Positions 1 to 8,913 of a stretch of DNA of 64,000 nucleotides are shown one piece after another. The DNA lies in the NCBI RefSeq assembly GCF_027483985.1, contig NZ_JAIXTJ010000020.1, positions 62,001-126,000 of the forward strand, written 5' to 3'. The notes under the pieces are model-generated. The model was not told where the DNA came from, did no database searches, and worked only from the letters and a program-made list of their open reading frames with translations. The position numbers were made by a program, and so were the translations under genes. This DNA comes from Flavobacterium sp. (GTDB lineage: Bacteria; Bacteroidota; Bacteroidia; Flavobacteriales; Flavobacteriaceae). How positions within the stretch are numbered: the first letter of the stretch is position 1; every line of letters starts with the position of its first letter.

Positions 1-503
1 CGAACCGGATTTCCTGTAAACACAATCTTATCTTTTGGAAAAAATCGATCTAAATTTTCATAAGCGACACAAATGGCATTGGCTTTTTTACTTAGTAATT
101 TATTGGTAATTCCAGGATAGGAATTTTGCTCTTGTATTACTGTTGGAATATTCAAACTATTGGCAATTTGCAATAACGGACCGCTTGCAAAGCCGCCTGT
201 TCCAATAACAACATCTGGTTTGAACTTTTTAATTATTTTTCGAGATTTCCATAAACTACTAACTAATTTTAATGGAAACATTGCATTTTGTAACGTCAAC
301 TTTCTTTGCAAACCTGCAATCCAAATTCCTTCAATAGCATAACCCGATTGAGGTACTTTCTGCATTTCCATTTTGTCTTGTGCTCCTACAAATAGGAACT
401 CTGCCTCTGGAAAACGCGATTTTAATTCGTTAGCAATAGCAATTGCAGGATAGATATGTCCACCTGTTCCGCCACCACTTAAAATAAATTTTAATTTTTT
501 CAT
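1..503 (-). CDS. murG: MurG, UDP-GlcNAc:lipid I N-acetylglucosaminyltransferase (partial, N-terminal 167 codons)
   Basis: MurG adds GlcNAc to lipid I on the inner face of the cytoplasmic membrane, giving lipid II. My translation from the ATG at 501-503 begins [20 protein letters not shown], with the GGGTGGH glycine loop of GT-B MurG enzymes at residues 10-16. A second loop, GTGGFASGP, lies near residue 100, and EQNSYPG follows it. The frame stays open to base 1, so about half of the protein, including the UDP-GlcNAc-binding C-terminal domain, lies outside the window. It is last in the visible dcw cluster, 99 bases after ftsW, which fits the usual ftsW-murG order. Confidence 0.95.
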   Translation of the reverse strand, partial: MKKLKFILSGGGTGGHIYPAIAIANELKSRFPEAEFLFVGAQDKMEMQKVPQSGYAIEGIWIAGLQRKLTLQNAMFPLKLVSSLWKSRKIIKKFKPDVVIGTGGFASGPLLQIANSLNIPTVIQEQNSYPGITNKLLSKKANAICVAYENLDRFFPKDKIVFTGNPV

Positions 504-602
504 ATTTTAAACACGAATTTGTACGAATTTGCAATAAACGTTATACTCCGCTGGAGTTTTTAATTCATTTTGGTTTTTTTTTCTCTGCTGGAATTTGTAA
601 CT
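504..602. repeat. murG-ftsW spacer carrying an ACGAATTT-type repeat
   Basis: This spacer contains ACACGAATTTGTACGAATTT at about 511-530. It is an internally repeated word of the same family that brackets the broken GxxExxY gene at 47854-48470. I see no promoter box or strong hairpin here. Confidence 0.5.
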
Positions 603-1985
603 CTAATTTCTTTTTCGCATTCCTTTTATGGCTAACATTGGATTTTCTTCTATTGAATAATCTTCTTCCATTATTTTACCCTTTATGGATGCTTTCATTT
701 GGTTAATCTTTTCTTGATTTTCATCAACTTCATTCCTTGCTTCCTCTTCTACACCGTTTAGTTCTCGGTCGATGATTCTTTGTAATACTTCATCTCTTTT
801 CTTCTTCTCTTCGAGTTCTTTTTCGGCTAATTCTAGTTCTTTAGCAATTTCCTCTTCTTTTTTGGTAACGCTTAGAATAATTCCGAGAGCAATACAAGTC
901 ATCCAAACAGAACTTCCTCCTGAACTAATTAAAGGTAAGGTTTGTCCAGTAACAGGCAACAACTCGACTGCAACAGCCATATTGATTAATGCTTGAAATA
1001 TTATTGGAAAACCGAGTCCGACGACGACTAATTTTCCGAAAAGCGAATTCGCTTTGTGCGATGCTACCACAAATCGGAATAATAACATTAAGTAGAAAAA
1101 CAAAACTGTTAGCGCACCAAAAAGTCCGAATTCTTCCACAATTATGGCGAAAATAAAATCGGAAGAAGATTGCGGTAAAAAGTTCTTTTGAACACTTTTT
1201 CCTGGTCCGAGTCCGTAAATTTCACCTGAAGCTATTGCAATTTTTGCTTTCTCAATTTGATAATCATCTTCATCTGGTTTATCGCTTGTAAAATTATCAA
1301 TACGACTAATCCAAGTATCGACACGATTAGGAAAAGCATCTGGGAATTTTTTTGCAATTAGAATGAAAAACAATCCTAAAAGCAATCCTGTTCCTAGAAT
1401 AATTCCGATGTATTTTAATGGGTATTTACCAATAAAAGTCAGCATAATAACCATTGAAAAAATCAATGCTGCTGTAGAAAAGTTAGCTGGAAAAATTAAT
1501 CCAACTGTTATAAACACTGGCGTCCACAGATCAATCAACGATTGTTTAAAATCGGGTGCAACCTCTCTTGATTTCGATAAATATCTCGCCACAAAAATAT
1601 ACAACACAATTGCTGCAAAGGTTGATGTTTGAAAGGATATCCCGATAAACGGAATTTGAATCCAACGACTGGCATTTGCTCCGTCAATAACGGTTCCTTT
1701 TACTAAAGTATACACCAATAAAACCCAAACAATTGGCAATGCAATTCGTGAAATTCCTCTAAAATAATGATAAGGAATTTTATGAACTTGATAAATTATA
1801 ACGAAACCAATAGTAATGTGAATAGCGTGTTTTAGCAGATAGGTCAAAGCATTTCCTGAGCCGTGACGCATATAAGCCAAATTGCTACTCGCACTAAAAA
1901 CAGGCATAAAAGAGAACAACGCCAAAAGAGCCACAAATGCCCAAATGACTTTATCTCCGTATAGTCTGCTTATTAGTTGTTTCAT
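603..1985 (-). CDS. ftsW: FtsW/RodA-type SEDS glycosyltransferase with a charged C-terminal tail
   Basis: FtsW is the SEDS-family lipid II polymerase of the division septum and works with the transpeptidase FtsI encoded upstream. The 460-residue product is a multi-pass membrane protein with the conserved LISSGGSSVW motif near residue 350. The last 86 residues or so (about 375-460) are strongly charged and predicted helical, rich in Glu and Lys with coiled-coil spacing, and should be cytoplasmic. That tail is longer than in E. coli FtsW, which ends soon after the last membrane helix. The ATG at 1983-1985 opens directly on a hydrophobic N-terminus. Position in the dcw cluster supports FtsW rather than RodA. 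Confidence 0.93.
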   Translation of the reverse strand: MKQLISRLYGDKVIWAFVALLALFSFMPVFSASSNLAYMRHGSGNALTYLLKHAIHITIGFVIIYQVHKIPYHYFRGISRIALPIVWVLLVYTLVKGTVIDGANASRWIQIPFIGISFQTSTFAAIVLYIFVARYLSKSREVAPDFKQSLIDLWTPVFITVGLIFPANFSTAALIFSMVIMLTFIGKYPLKYIGIILGTGLLLGLFFILIAKKFPDAFPNRVDTWISRIDNFTSDKPDEDDYQIEKAKIAIASGEIYGLGPGKSVQKNFLPQSSSDFIFAIIVEEFGLFGALTVLFFYLMLLFRFVVASHKANSLFGKLVVVGLGFPIIFQALINMAVAVELLPVTGQTLPLISSGGSSVWMTCIALGIILSVTKKEEEIAKELELAEKELEEKKKRDEVLQRIIDRELNGVEEEARNEVDENQEKINQMKASIKGKIMEEDYSIEENPMLAIKGMRKRN

Positions 1986-2043
1986 TTTAATATTAGATAT
2001 TTGATATTAGATTTTAGATATTTATTACTTAGACATTCATCTT
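1986..2043. repeat. Left arm of an inverted repeat bracketing the four-helix-bundle gene
   Basis: Bases 1988-2024 are built from TATTAGAT words. They align with the reverse complement of 2407-2440 except for a 7-base indel. The arm ends about 20 bases from the stop codon of the S23/IVP gene. Confidence 0.55.
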
Positions 2044-2406
2044 TTATTTGTTATTTAATCTGTTGTTTACAGTTTTGAGAGTTGAAACAAAAATTGCTAC
2101 TAGCTCATTAGCTTCTTTTTGCAAAACATCCAATTCTGTTTTATTAATCCATTTCATTTCTTCAATTATTTCTAACCAAAATTGAGTTTCATCTGCTTCT
2201 TCTAAAACTATATTTAACTTTGCAACAAATTCTTTATCACTTCTTGCTCTACAAACTGCTCTATAATTTGCTCCAACAGAAGTTGCACTTTTAGCAATTT
2301 GATTAATAACAACTCTTGTTGACATTGAGTTTGGCATCTTTTCAATTAGATTTAAAATAGATAATGAAAATTGCTTTGTTCTATTTTTAAGCTGATCGTT
2401 TGTCAT
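2044..2406 (-). CDS. Four-helix-bundle protein of the S23 / 23S rRNA intervening-sequence protein (IVP) family
   Basis: This is a 120-residue, almost wholly helical protein. The N-terminal stretch (KQFSLSILNLIEKMP), the central block with INQIAKSATSVGANYRA (residues 35-50), and the later LNIVLEEADETQFWLE block (residues 64-80) are the hallmarks of the S23/IVP family. Relatives sit inside 23S rRNA intervening sequences in some bacteria or are scattered singly in Bacteroidota genomes. Their cellular function is not established. Here it sits between murD and ftsW, where other bacteria have no extra gene, and is flanked on both sides by inverted TATTAGAT-type repeats. It looks like an insertion into the dcw operon rather than a division gene. 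The reading frame is intact. Confidence 0.85.
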   Translation of the reverse strand: MTNDQLKNRTKQFSLSILNLIEKMPNSMSTRVVINQIAKSATSVGANYRAVCRARSDKEFVAKLNIVLEEADETQFWLEIIEEMKWINKTELDVLQKEANELVAIFVSTLKTVNNRLNNK

Positions 2407-2440
2407 ATCTAATATTTAAAATCTAATATCTAATATTATA
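2407..2440. repeat. Right arm of the inverted repeat bracketing the four-helix-bundle gene
   Basis: The arm starts immediately beyond the gene's ATG at 2404-2406 and runs into the 3' end of murD, whose stop is at 2436-2438. Its reverse complement starts TAATATTAGATAT and matches the left arm at 1988. Confidence 0.55.
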
Positions 2441-3770
2441 GATTCCTTACTTCTCTTTTGAATTGATTTCCTCTGTCTTCGTAGTTTTGAAATAAATCGA
2501 AACTTGCACACGCTGGTGATAGTAAAACAGTATCACCTTTTTCTGCAATGTGTCTTGCTGTATTTACTGCATCTTTCATGTTATCAACTTCAACCATCAT
2601 ATCTACTACATTTCCGAAAGCATCAATTATTTTCTTGTTATCAACACCAAGACAGATAATTGCTTTTACTTTTTCATGCACTAACGGCATTAATTCGGCA
2701 TAGTCATTTCCTTTGTCTACTCCACCAAGAATCCAAACTGTTGGCGTTGTCATACTATCTAAAGCAAAAAACGTTGCGTTTACATTAGTAGCTTTACTAT
2801 CGTTGATGTATTGTACATTGTGAATTTTTAGCACTTTTTCTAAACGATGTTCAACACCTTGAAAATTTGATAAACTCTCGCGAATAGTTTGTTTTCTGAT
2901 GCGCAAAATATTTGCTACCGAAGTTGCTGCCATAGCATTTTTCATATTGTGCTTTCCTTCAAGTGCGATGTTTGCTGTTTCCATTAAAAACTCTTCTTGG
3001 TTGATGTTGATTTCCATAGTATTGTTGTTTAAAAATGCTCCGTTTTCAATTGTTTTTGATATTGAAAATGGAATTAATTGTGCTTTTACTTTGTTACTTT
3101 TTAACCAATTTCCGATCGCTTCATCATCTGCATCATAAATGAGATAGTCCTCTTCGGTTTGATTCATTGTTATTCTAAATTTGGATGCGATATAATTTTC
3201 ATATTTATAATCGTATCGATCTAAATGATCTGGACTTATGTTTGTTATTATGGCAATGTGTGGCTTGTAATTTGTGATTCCGTCTAACTGAAAACTGCTT
3301 AATTCTAACACATATGAATCGTAATTTTCTTCGGCTACTTGCCACGCAAAACTTTTTCCAATGTTTCCTCCTAATCCTACATTTAATCCGCCTTCTTTTA
3401 GTAAATGATAAGTCAACATTGTTGTGGTTGTTTTACCATTACTTCCTGTAATTCCGATGGTCATTGCTTTTGTAAAATCATTAGCAAATTCGATTTCAGA
3501 AATTACTGGAATTCCCTTTTCTATAAGCTTTTTTACAATTGGAGTTTTTTCTGGAATTCCCGGACTTTTCATTACTACATCAGCATTTAGAATTTTATCT
3601 TCTGTGTGCTGTTCGTCTTCCCATTGTATTTCATATTGATTAAGAACTTCTCTATAATTGTCTTTTATTTTTCCGAAATCAGATACAAAAACATCATATC
3701 CTTCTTTCTTCCCTAAAATTGCTGTTCCAACTCCACTTTCGCCTCCTCCAAGAATTACTAATCGCTTCAT
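2436..3770 (-). CDS. murD: MurD, UDP-N-acetylmuramoyl-L-alanine:D-glutamate ligase
   Basis: MurD is the ATP-dependent ligase that adds D-Glu to UDP-MurNAc-L-Ala in the cytoplasm. The product is 444 residues. It has an N-terminal nucleotide-binding fold (LVILGGGESG at residues 4-13), the Mur-ligase ATP loop GSNGKTT at 109-115, a middle-domain NISPDHLDRY block, and the C-terminal NDSKATN motif. I start at the ATG at 3768-3770. A longer frame reaches 3827, but its first 19 codons lie inside mraY and resemble no MurD. The start gives a TAATG overlap with the mraY stop, a sign of translational coupling. Confidence 0.96.
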   Translation of the reverse strand: MKRLVILGGGESGVGTAILGKKEGYDVFVSDFGKIKDNYREVLNQYEIQWEDEQHTEDKILNADVVMKSPGIPEKTPIVKKLIEKGIPVISEIEFANDFTKAMTIGITGSNGKTTTTMLTYHLLKEGGLNVGLGGNIGKSFAWQVAEENYDSYVLELSSFQLDGITNYKPHIAIITNISPDHLDRYDYKYENYIASKFRITMNQTEEDYLIYDADDEAIGNWLKSNKVKAQLIPFSISKTIENGAFLNNNTMEININQEEFLMETANIALEGKHNMKNAMAATSVANILRIRKQTIRESLSNFQGVEHRLEKVLKIHNVQYINDSKATNVNATFFALDSMTTPTVWILGGVDKGNDYAELMPLVHEKVKAIICLGVDNKKIIDAFGNVVDMMVEVDNMKDAVNTARHIAEKGDTVLLSPACASFDLFQNYEDRGNQFKREVRNL

Positions 3771-4996
3771 TATCTCAGTTTTAAGGTTACAATTGCTACA
3801 ATCGCCAATAAAATGGTTACAATCCAAAAACGAGTTACAATTTTGCTTTCGTGGTATCCTTTCTTCTGATAATGATGGTGTAATGGTGACATTAAGAAAA
3901 CTCTTCGGCCTTCGCCAAAACGTTTTTTGGTATATTTAAAATAAGTTACCTGAATAATTACTGAAGCGCTTTCGGCAAAGAAAATGGCACATAAAACCGG
4001 AAGTAACATTTCTTTTCTAACTGAAATTGCTAAAACTGCTATAATTCCACCGATAGTCAAACTACCTGTATCACCCATAAATACTGATGCTGGATAAGAA
4101 TTATACCAAAGAAATCCGATTAAAGCTCCAACGAAAGAAGCAATAAAAATGGTCATCTCTCCTGAATTTGGGATATACATTACATTCAAATAATTAGACA
4201 AAATGATATTACCTGAAATAAATGTAAAAATACCGAGCGCAAGAACTGATATTGCCGATGTTCCTGCGGCTAAACCATCAATTCCGTCAGTTAGATTTGC
4301 TCCATTTGAAACTGCTGTGATAATGAAGATTACAATTGGGATGAATACCAACCAAGCCCAATTTTGATAATCGTCTGTAAATGGTTTTAGGATTTGTGCA
4401 TAATCCAATTCGTTGTTTTTTGTAAACGGAATTGTTGTTGTTGTTGCTTTAATTTCTTTTGCAGGTTGCGAAATAGTATTTTCTGTTTGGTTGAACGTAA
4501 TTGGCGTAGCTGATTTTTCACGAACAGTAACTGCTGGACTAAAATACAATACTGAACCCACTATAATTCCCAAACCTACTTGACCAATAACTTTAAAAAT
4601 TCCTTTTAAACCTTGTTTGTCTTTTTTGAAGATTTTAATATAATCGTCAATAAAACCAATGGTTCCCATCCAAAGAGTGGTTACAATAAGAAGAATGATA
4701 TAGATATTATTTAATTTGGTAAACAACAAAACTGGAATCAAGGTTGCAAAAATGATGATTAATCCACCCATTGTTGGCGTACCTGCTTTTTGTGTTTGAC
4801 CTGCTAAACCTAACTCACGAACGGTTTCACCAACTTGTTGATTTCTCAAAAAAGTGATGATTTTTTTTCCGTAAACTGTTGACAATAGCAATGATAACAT
4901 CAACGCTAAAGCGGAACGAAATGTGATATATTGAAACACTCCTGTTCCGGGAATGTCAAGTGTTTTGTCTAAATATTCAAATAAGTAGTATAACAT
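3770..4996 (-). CDS. mraY: MraY, phospho-N-acetylmuramoyl-pentapeptide transferase
   Basis: MraY transfers phospho-MurNAc-pentapeptide from UDP to undecaprenyl phosphate, making lipid I at the inner membrane. The 408-residue polytopic protein carries the Asp pair in GFIDDY (D117, D118), the [12 protein letters not shown] loop (D237, D240), and the HHHYQKKG histidine motif near the C-terminus. Between membrane segments, about residues 155-210, lies a hydrophilic stretch of some 50 residues rich in Thr and Lys that E. coli MraY lacks. I believe such an insertion is common in Bacteroidota MraY proteins. The gene is one base into murD and 51 bases after murE. Confidence 0.95.
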   Translation of the reverse strand: MLYYLFEYLDKTLDIPGTGVFQYITFRSALALMLSLLLSTVYGKKIITFLRNQQVGETVRELGLAGQTQKAGTPTMGGLIIIFATLIPVLLFTKLNNIYIILLIVTTLWMGTIGFIDDYIKIFKKDKQGLKGIFKVIGQVGLGIIVGSVLYFSPAVTVREKSATPITFNQTENTISQPAKEIKATTTTIPFTKNNELDYAQILKPFTDDYQNWAWLVFIPIVIFIITAVSNGANLTDGIDGLAAGTSAISVLALGIFTFISGNIILSNYLNVMYIPNSGEMTIFIASFVGALIGFLWYNSYPASVFMGDTGSLTIGGIIAVLAISVRKEMLLPVLCAIFFAESASVIIQVTYFKYTKKRFGEGRRVFLMSPLHHHYQKKGYHESKIVTRFWIVTILLAIVAIVTLKLR

Positions 4997-5047
4997 AATT
5001 TAAAGTTTATGTGTTTGAGAGTTTAAAAGTTTAAATGCTTTAAACAA
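4997..5047. repeat. mraY-murE spacer carrying a GTTTAAA-type repeat
   Basis: The spacer consists largely of imperfect repeats of AGTTTAAA/TTTAAATG words. It is a different word family from the other dcw spacers. Confidence 0.4.
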
Positions 5048-6511
5048 CTATTTGTTCATTTGTTCTAAAAATTCTTTAACTATTTTCATATCATCAAAAT
5101 CGTGGCGAACACCCTGAATTTCTTGATAGGTTTCGTGTCCTTTGCCCACAATTAGAATGATATCGTTGGCGTTTGCTAATTGACACGCGGTTTTTATGGC
5201 TTGTTTTCTATCTTCAATAGAAAGTGATTTCTTGTAATTTTGTGGTTCAACACCTGCTTCCATTTCGGCGATAATGGTTGAAGGATTTTCAGTTCGTGGA
5301 TTGTCAGAAGTGATGATAACCTTATCACTCATTTGTGTTGCGATGTTGGCCATTATTGGTCTTTTTGCTTTATCTCTATCACCACCGCAACCAACAACTG
5401 TTATCAATTGTTCGTTTTTTGTACGAATATCATTGATGGTTTTCAAGACATTTTCTAAAGCATCTGGCGTATGAGCATAATCTACAATGGCAGTAATTTT
5501 ATCGTTTGAAACAATAAACTGAAAACGACCTGAAACGCTTTCTAATTCGGATAGTAATCTCAAAACTTCAAGACTTTCTAATCCTAATTCAACTGCGGTT
5601 CCGTAAATTGCTAGTAAATTATAAGCATTGAATGTTCCGATAAGTTTTACCCAAACTTCATTTTCATTAACTTTAAGCAACAATCCTGAAAGTTGATTTT
5701 CTAGAATTTGTGCTTTATAATTAGCATACGATTTTAAGGCATACGTTAATTTTCTTGCATTGGTATTTTGGAGCATTACCGCGCCGTTTTTATCATCAAC
5801 ATTGGTTAATGCAAAAGCTGATTTTGGCAAATGATCAAAAAACGATTTTTTAACATCACGATATTCTGCAAAAGTTGGATGATAATCTAAATGATCGTGC
5901 GATAAATTAGTAAAAACGCCTCCTTCAAATTGCAAACCTTCGGTACGCTTTTGATGAACTCCGTGAGAACTCACTTCCATAAAACAAAAGTCACAACCGA
6001 TTTCAATCATTTCATTTAAAAAATAATTGATGGTTAAAGAATCTGGAGTTGTATGTGTTGCTTTATGTTCCACATCATTTACCATAATTTTTACTGTGGA
6101 AAGCAAACCAACTTTGTATCCTGCTTTTTTAAATAATTGATACAAAAGTGAAGCAATAGTTGTTTTACCATTGGTTCCTGTGATTCCAACTAAACGTAGT
6201 TTTGACGATGGATTATCATAGTAATTGGAAGCCATAAAAGCCAAAGCCGAATTAGTATCTTTAACTTGAATGTATGTAATTCCAGCAACGATTACTTCAG
6301 GTAATGTATCACAAACGATTACAATCGCTCCAAGAGTTATTGCTTTTTCAATAAAGTCGTGACCATCAGAAATTGTTCCGCGAATGGCTACAAAAACATC
6401 ATTCTCTTGAATTTTTCTCGAATCGAATTCGATTTTATTCACAGCAATTTCTGTTGAACCTTTTACAGATTCAATAGCAACTTTATATAATATGTCTTTT
6501 AAAACGATCAC
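5048..6511 (-). CDS. murE: MurE, UDP-N-acetylmuramoyl-L-alanyl-D-glutamate:meso-diaminopimelate ligase
   Basis: MurE adds the third amino acid of the stem peptide. The 487-residue protein has the ATP loop GITGTNGKTT near residue 110, the THTTPDSL substrate loop, the FMEVSSHG block and NLSHDHLDYH. The motif DNPR (in TSDNPRTEN) is typical of meso-diaminopimelate-adding enzymes rather than lysine-adding ones, so the peptidoglycan is probably DAP-type. The start codon is GTG at 6509-6511, inside a GTGA overlap with the ftsI stop. No in-frame ATG lies near the family's usual N-terminus. The overlap implies coupled translation with ftsI. Confidence 0.95.
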   Translation of the reverse strand: MIVLKDILYKVAIESVKGSTEIAVNKIEFDSRKIQENDVFVAIRGTISDGHDFIEKAITLGAIVIVCDTLPEVIVAGITYIQVKDTNSALAFMASNYYDNPSSKLRLVGITGTNGKTTIASLLYQLFKKAGYKVGLLSTVKIMVNDVEHKATHTTPDSLTINYFLNEMIEIGCDFCFMEVSSHGVHQKRTEGLQFEGGVFTNLSHDHLDYHPTFAEYRDVKKSFFDHLPKSAFALTNVDDKNGAVMLQNTNARKLTYALKSYANYKAQILENQLSGLLLKVNENEVWVKLIGTFNAYNLLAIYGTAVELGLESLEVLRLLSELESVSGRFQFIVSNDKITAIVDYAHTPDALENVLKTINDIRTKNEQLITVVGCGGDRDKAKRPIMANIATQMSDKVIITSDNPRTENPSTIIAEMEAGVEPQNYKKSLSIEDRKQAIKTACQLANANDIILIVGKGHETYQEIQGVRHDFDDMKIVKEFLEQMNK

Positions 6512-8514
6512 GATAATTCTAGTGTTATGATTGTATTTTTGATAACAGGTTGTCCGGCTTGAATCGACTGATTTTTTACCTTTCCAATTCCTTTTACTTT
6601 TACTTTAATTCCTAAATTTTCTAAAAGAGCTACTGCATCCATTCCGGGCATTCCTTTTAGATTTGGAATTGTATTTTTAATGTTTTGTGCTTTTGTATAA
6701 TATTCTTGATATTTAGTTTCTTGTTTGGCTACTTTTTTATCAAGATTTTTTATTTCATTTGTTGATGGCGCATCGGTAAAAATCTTTTGTGCAATTCTCT
6801 TGAAAACTGGTCCGGCAACGTCTGCACCGTAATAATTATTCATCGAAGTATTTGGCTTGTGAACCACAACAATGCAAGAATATTTTGGATGTTCTGCCGG
6901 AAAATAACCTACAAATGAGGAAATATAATATTTGTCACTTCCTCCATTAGTTCCATAACCTGCAGCAGCTGTTCCTGTTTTTCCTGCCATTGAAAAATCT
7001 TTAGAATACAATTTTGCAGCCGTTCCTCTTTTTACCACATTGGCTAAAAGTGCTTTTAATTTTTTGATAGTAGCATCGGTACAAATCTTCGGATTGATGA
7101 CTTGTTTATCATATTTTTTAATGGTTTTATTCCATTCTTTAATTTCAGAAACAAATTGTGGTTTTACCATTACTCCATTGTTTGCTACAGCGTTGTATAA
7201 AGTTAAAGTCTGTAAAGGCGTAACAGCAACATTATATCCAAAAGCCATCCAAGGTAATGTATTAGGATTCCAACTATCCTCTGATGGCTGGTGCACAATT
7301 GGTTTTCCTTCGCCTTGAAAGGGCAATCCAAGAGGTTTGTTTAGTCCAAGATTATTGATTCTATTTACGAATTGCTCTGGATTATTTTTATAATTTTCTA
7401 CCACAGCTTGAACCAAAATGGTATTGGAAGAAACTTCAAAACCTTTTCCAAGAGAAATTTTACCGTAACCACCTTCGTGAGAATCGCGCACTTTTTTTCC
7501 TCTATAAGTTACAACACCGCCACGACTATCATAAACTTTTGAAGTGTCAACTTTGTTATCATCCAAAAGCGCAATCATATCAACCAATTTAAAGGTTGAA
7601 CCTGGTTCGTGTGATTCGGCTACAGCATAATTAATCGTTTCATAATAATTGCCTGATTTTTCGTCTCTTCCTAAATTAGAAATCGCTTTAACTTGACCTG
7701 TTTTGGTTTCCATTACCACAACGCAACCGTGTTCAGCGCCATATTCTTCTAGCTGTTTTAACAAAGCGTGGTGTGCAATATCTTGAATATAAACATCAAT
7801 AGTAGAAATTACATCGTACCCATCTTGTGGATCAACTTCGTTTTGATCACGAATAGGTTTCCATTGTCCTTTAGCAATTTTTTGCTTTAAAACTTTTCCA
7901 TCTTTTCCATTAAGATATTTTCCGAAAGCACCTTCAATGCCGACTCTTTTTTGAACTCCATTTTCATCAACTCTATCGTAACCGATGGTTCTTTCTGCGA
8001 TTTTACCTATTGGATGTTCACGAACTGTTTTTTGCTCTACAATAATTCCACCTTTGTAAGCACCTTTATTGAAAAGTGGGAATTTCTTAATTTGCGAATA
8101 TTCTGTATAACTTAAATCTTCAGCAATTAATGTGTATCTGCTTTTATTGGTTCGAGCTTTTCTTAAAAGTGATTCAAAATGAGAACGAGGTTTTCCTAAT
8201 AATTTTGACAAACTCATTGCCAGCGAATCGACTTTGCTTTCGAAATCTTCTGATTTTGGCGCTACAGCATCAAAACGAATAGTATAATTAGGAATTGATG
8301 TCGCTAACAAACTACCATCTGATGAATAAATATTTCCTTTATTAGCCGGAATTACAAAAGTTTTAACCGTTCTGTCTTTAGCTAATTTTCTATAATAGTC
8401 GCCTTCTACCCACTGTATATTAGTAAGTTTTATGGTTATCGCCAACGCCATCAAAAAGATGATGAACGCCATTAGATAAATTCTGTAAGAGATATTTTTA
8501 TCTTCTACTGCCAT
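6508..8514 (-). CDS. ftsI: FtsI (PBP3-type) septal transpeptidase with a C-terminal PASTA domain
   Basis: FtsI is the class B penicillin-binding protein that cross-links septal peptidoglycan with FtsW. The 668-residue product has a short cytoplasmic N-terminus and one membrane helix (about residues 11-31). A dimerisation region follows, then the transpeptidase domain with S306-T-F-K, S362-S-N and K512-T-G-T. A single PASTA domain occupies about 612-668; E. coli FtsI has none, while many Bacteroidota and Gram-positive orthologues do. The gene overlaps ftsL by 10 bases and murE by 4, so ftsL-ftsI-murE should be translated as a coupled unit. Confidence 0.95.
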   Translation of the reverse strand: MAVEDKNISYRIYLMAFIIFLMALAITIKLTNIQWVEGDYYRKLAKDRTVKTFVIPANKGNIYSSDGSLLATSIPNYTIRFDAVAPKSEDFESKVDSLAMSLSKLLGKPRSHFESLLRKARTNKSRYTLIAEDLSYTEYSQIKKFPLFNKGAYKGGIIVEQKTVREHPIGKIAERTIGYDRVDENGVQKRVGIEGAFGKYLNGKDGKVLKQKIAKGQWKPIRDQNEVDPQDGYDVISTIDVYIQDIAHHALLKQLEEYGAEHGCVVVMETKTGQVKAISNLGRDEKSGNYYETINYAVAESHEPGSTFKLVDMIALLDDNKVDTSKVYDSRGGVVTYRGKKVRDSHEGGYGKISLGKGFEVSSNTILVQAVVENYKNNPEQFVNRINNLGLNKPLGLPFQGEGKPIVHQPSEDSWNPNTLPWMAFGYNVAVTPLQTLTLYNAVANNGVMVKPQFVSEIKEWNKTIKKYDKQVINPKICTDATIKKLKALLANVVKRGTAAKLYSKDFSMAGKTGTAAAGYGTNGGSDKYYISSFVGYFPAEHPKYSCIVVVHKPNTSMNNYYGADVAGPVFKRIAQKIFTDAPSTNEIKNLDKKVAKQETKYQEYYTKAQNIKNTIPNLKGMPGMDAVALLENLGIKVKVKGIGKVKNQSIQAGQPVIKNTIITLELS

Positions 8515-8852
8515 ATTTTTTTAAAGAAACTTTTTTCTTCTGGTTGTTTAACTTTAATTTTTTGTGGTGGAACCTGAGATGGAAAAATATTTCGAACTTC
8601 CATCTTTTTTGAAACCGTAGATTCCATTTTTAATTTCATTAACTCCGAACGTCTGTCAACAAATTCAGAACGTAATTCTTTTACTTCATTTGTCAAATCA
8701 GCAATCTTGAATACTTTTTGTTCAAATCGGTGCGTATTTGCAATCATAATAATAGCAAGTACAATCAAAAACACAATGAAACGCCAATTTTTAGTAGCGT
8801 CTTCATTAACAAGAAATTTTGCTTTTACTATATTGTAAATTCCAATCTTCAT
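8505..8852 (-). CDS. ftsL: FtsL-like bitopic division protein
   Basis: This is a small protein of 115 residues with a cytoplasmic N-terminus, one membrane helix at about 25-42 and an extracytoplasmic coiled coil (about 43-85) ending in a basic tail. FtsL joins FtsB and FtsQ to activate the FtsW-FtsI pair. FtsL sequences diverge strongly, so the call rests on size, topology and the canonical position between rsmH and ftsI. The 3' end overlaps the ftsI start by 10 bases. Confidence 0.8.
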   Translation of the reverse strand: MKIGIYNIVKAKFLVNEDATKNWRFIVFLIVLAIIMIANTHRFEQKVFKIADLTNEVKELRSEFVDRRSELMKLKMESTVSKKMEVRNIFPSQVPPQKIKVKQPEEKSFFKKIWQ

Positions 8853-8913
8853 ATTATTAGTATTCAGTGCTCAGTATTCAGTGTTCAGTTATTTTCAATT
8901 TGAAAACTGCTAA
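8853..8913. repeat. ftsL-rsmH spacer carrying CAGTGTTCAGT-type repeats
   Basis: The spacer holds near-tandem copies of TATTCAGTGCTCAG and TATTCAGTGTTCAG at about 8871-8890. Related words occur at 20820-20850 and 21018-21036 around the spacer between the sigma factor and polyprenyl synthase genes. Confidence 0.5.

Noticed and set aside
3771..3827. Longer N-terminus of murD
   Set aside because: The extra 19 codons lie in the mraY coding region and match no MurD; the ATG at 3768-3770 gives the normal Rossmann opening.
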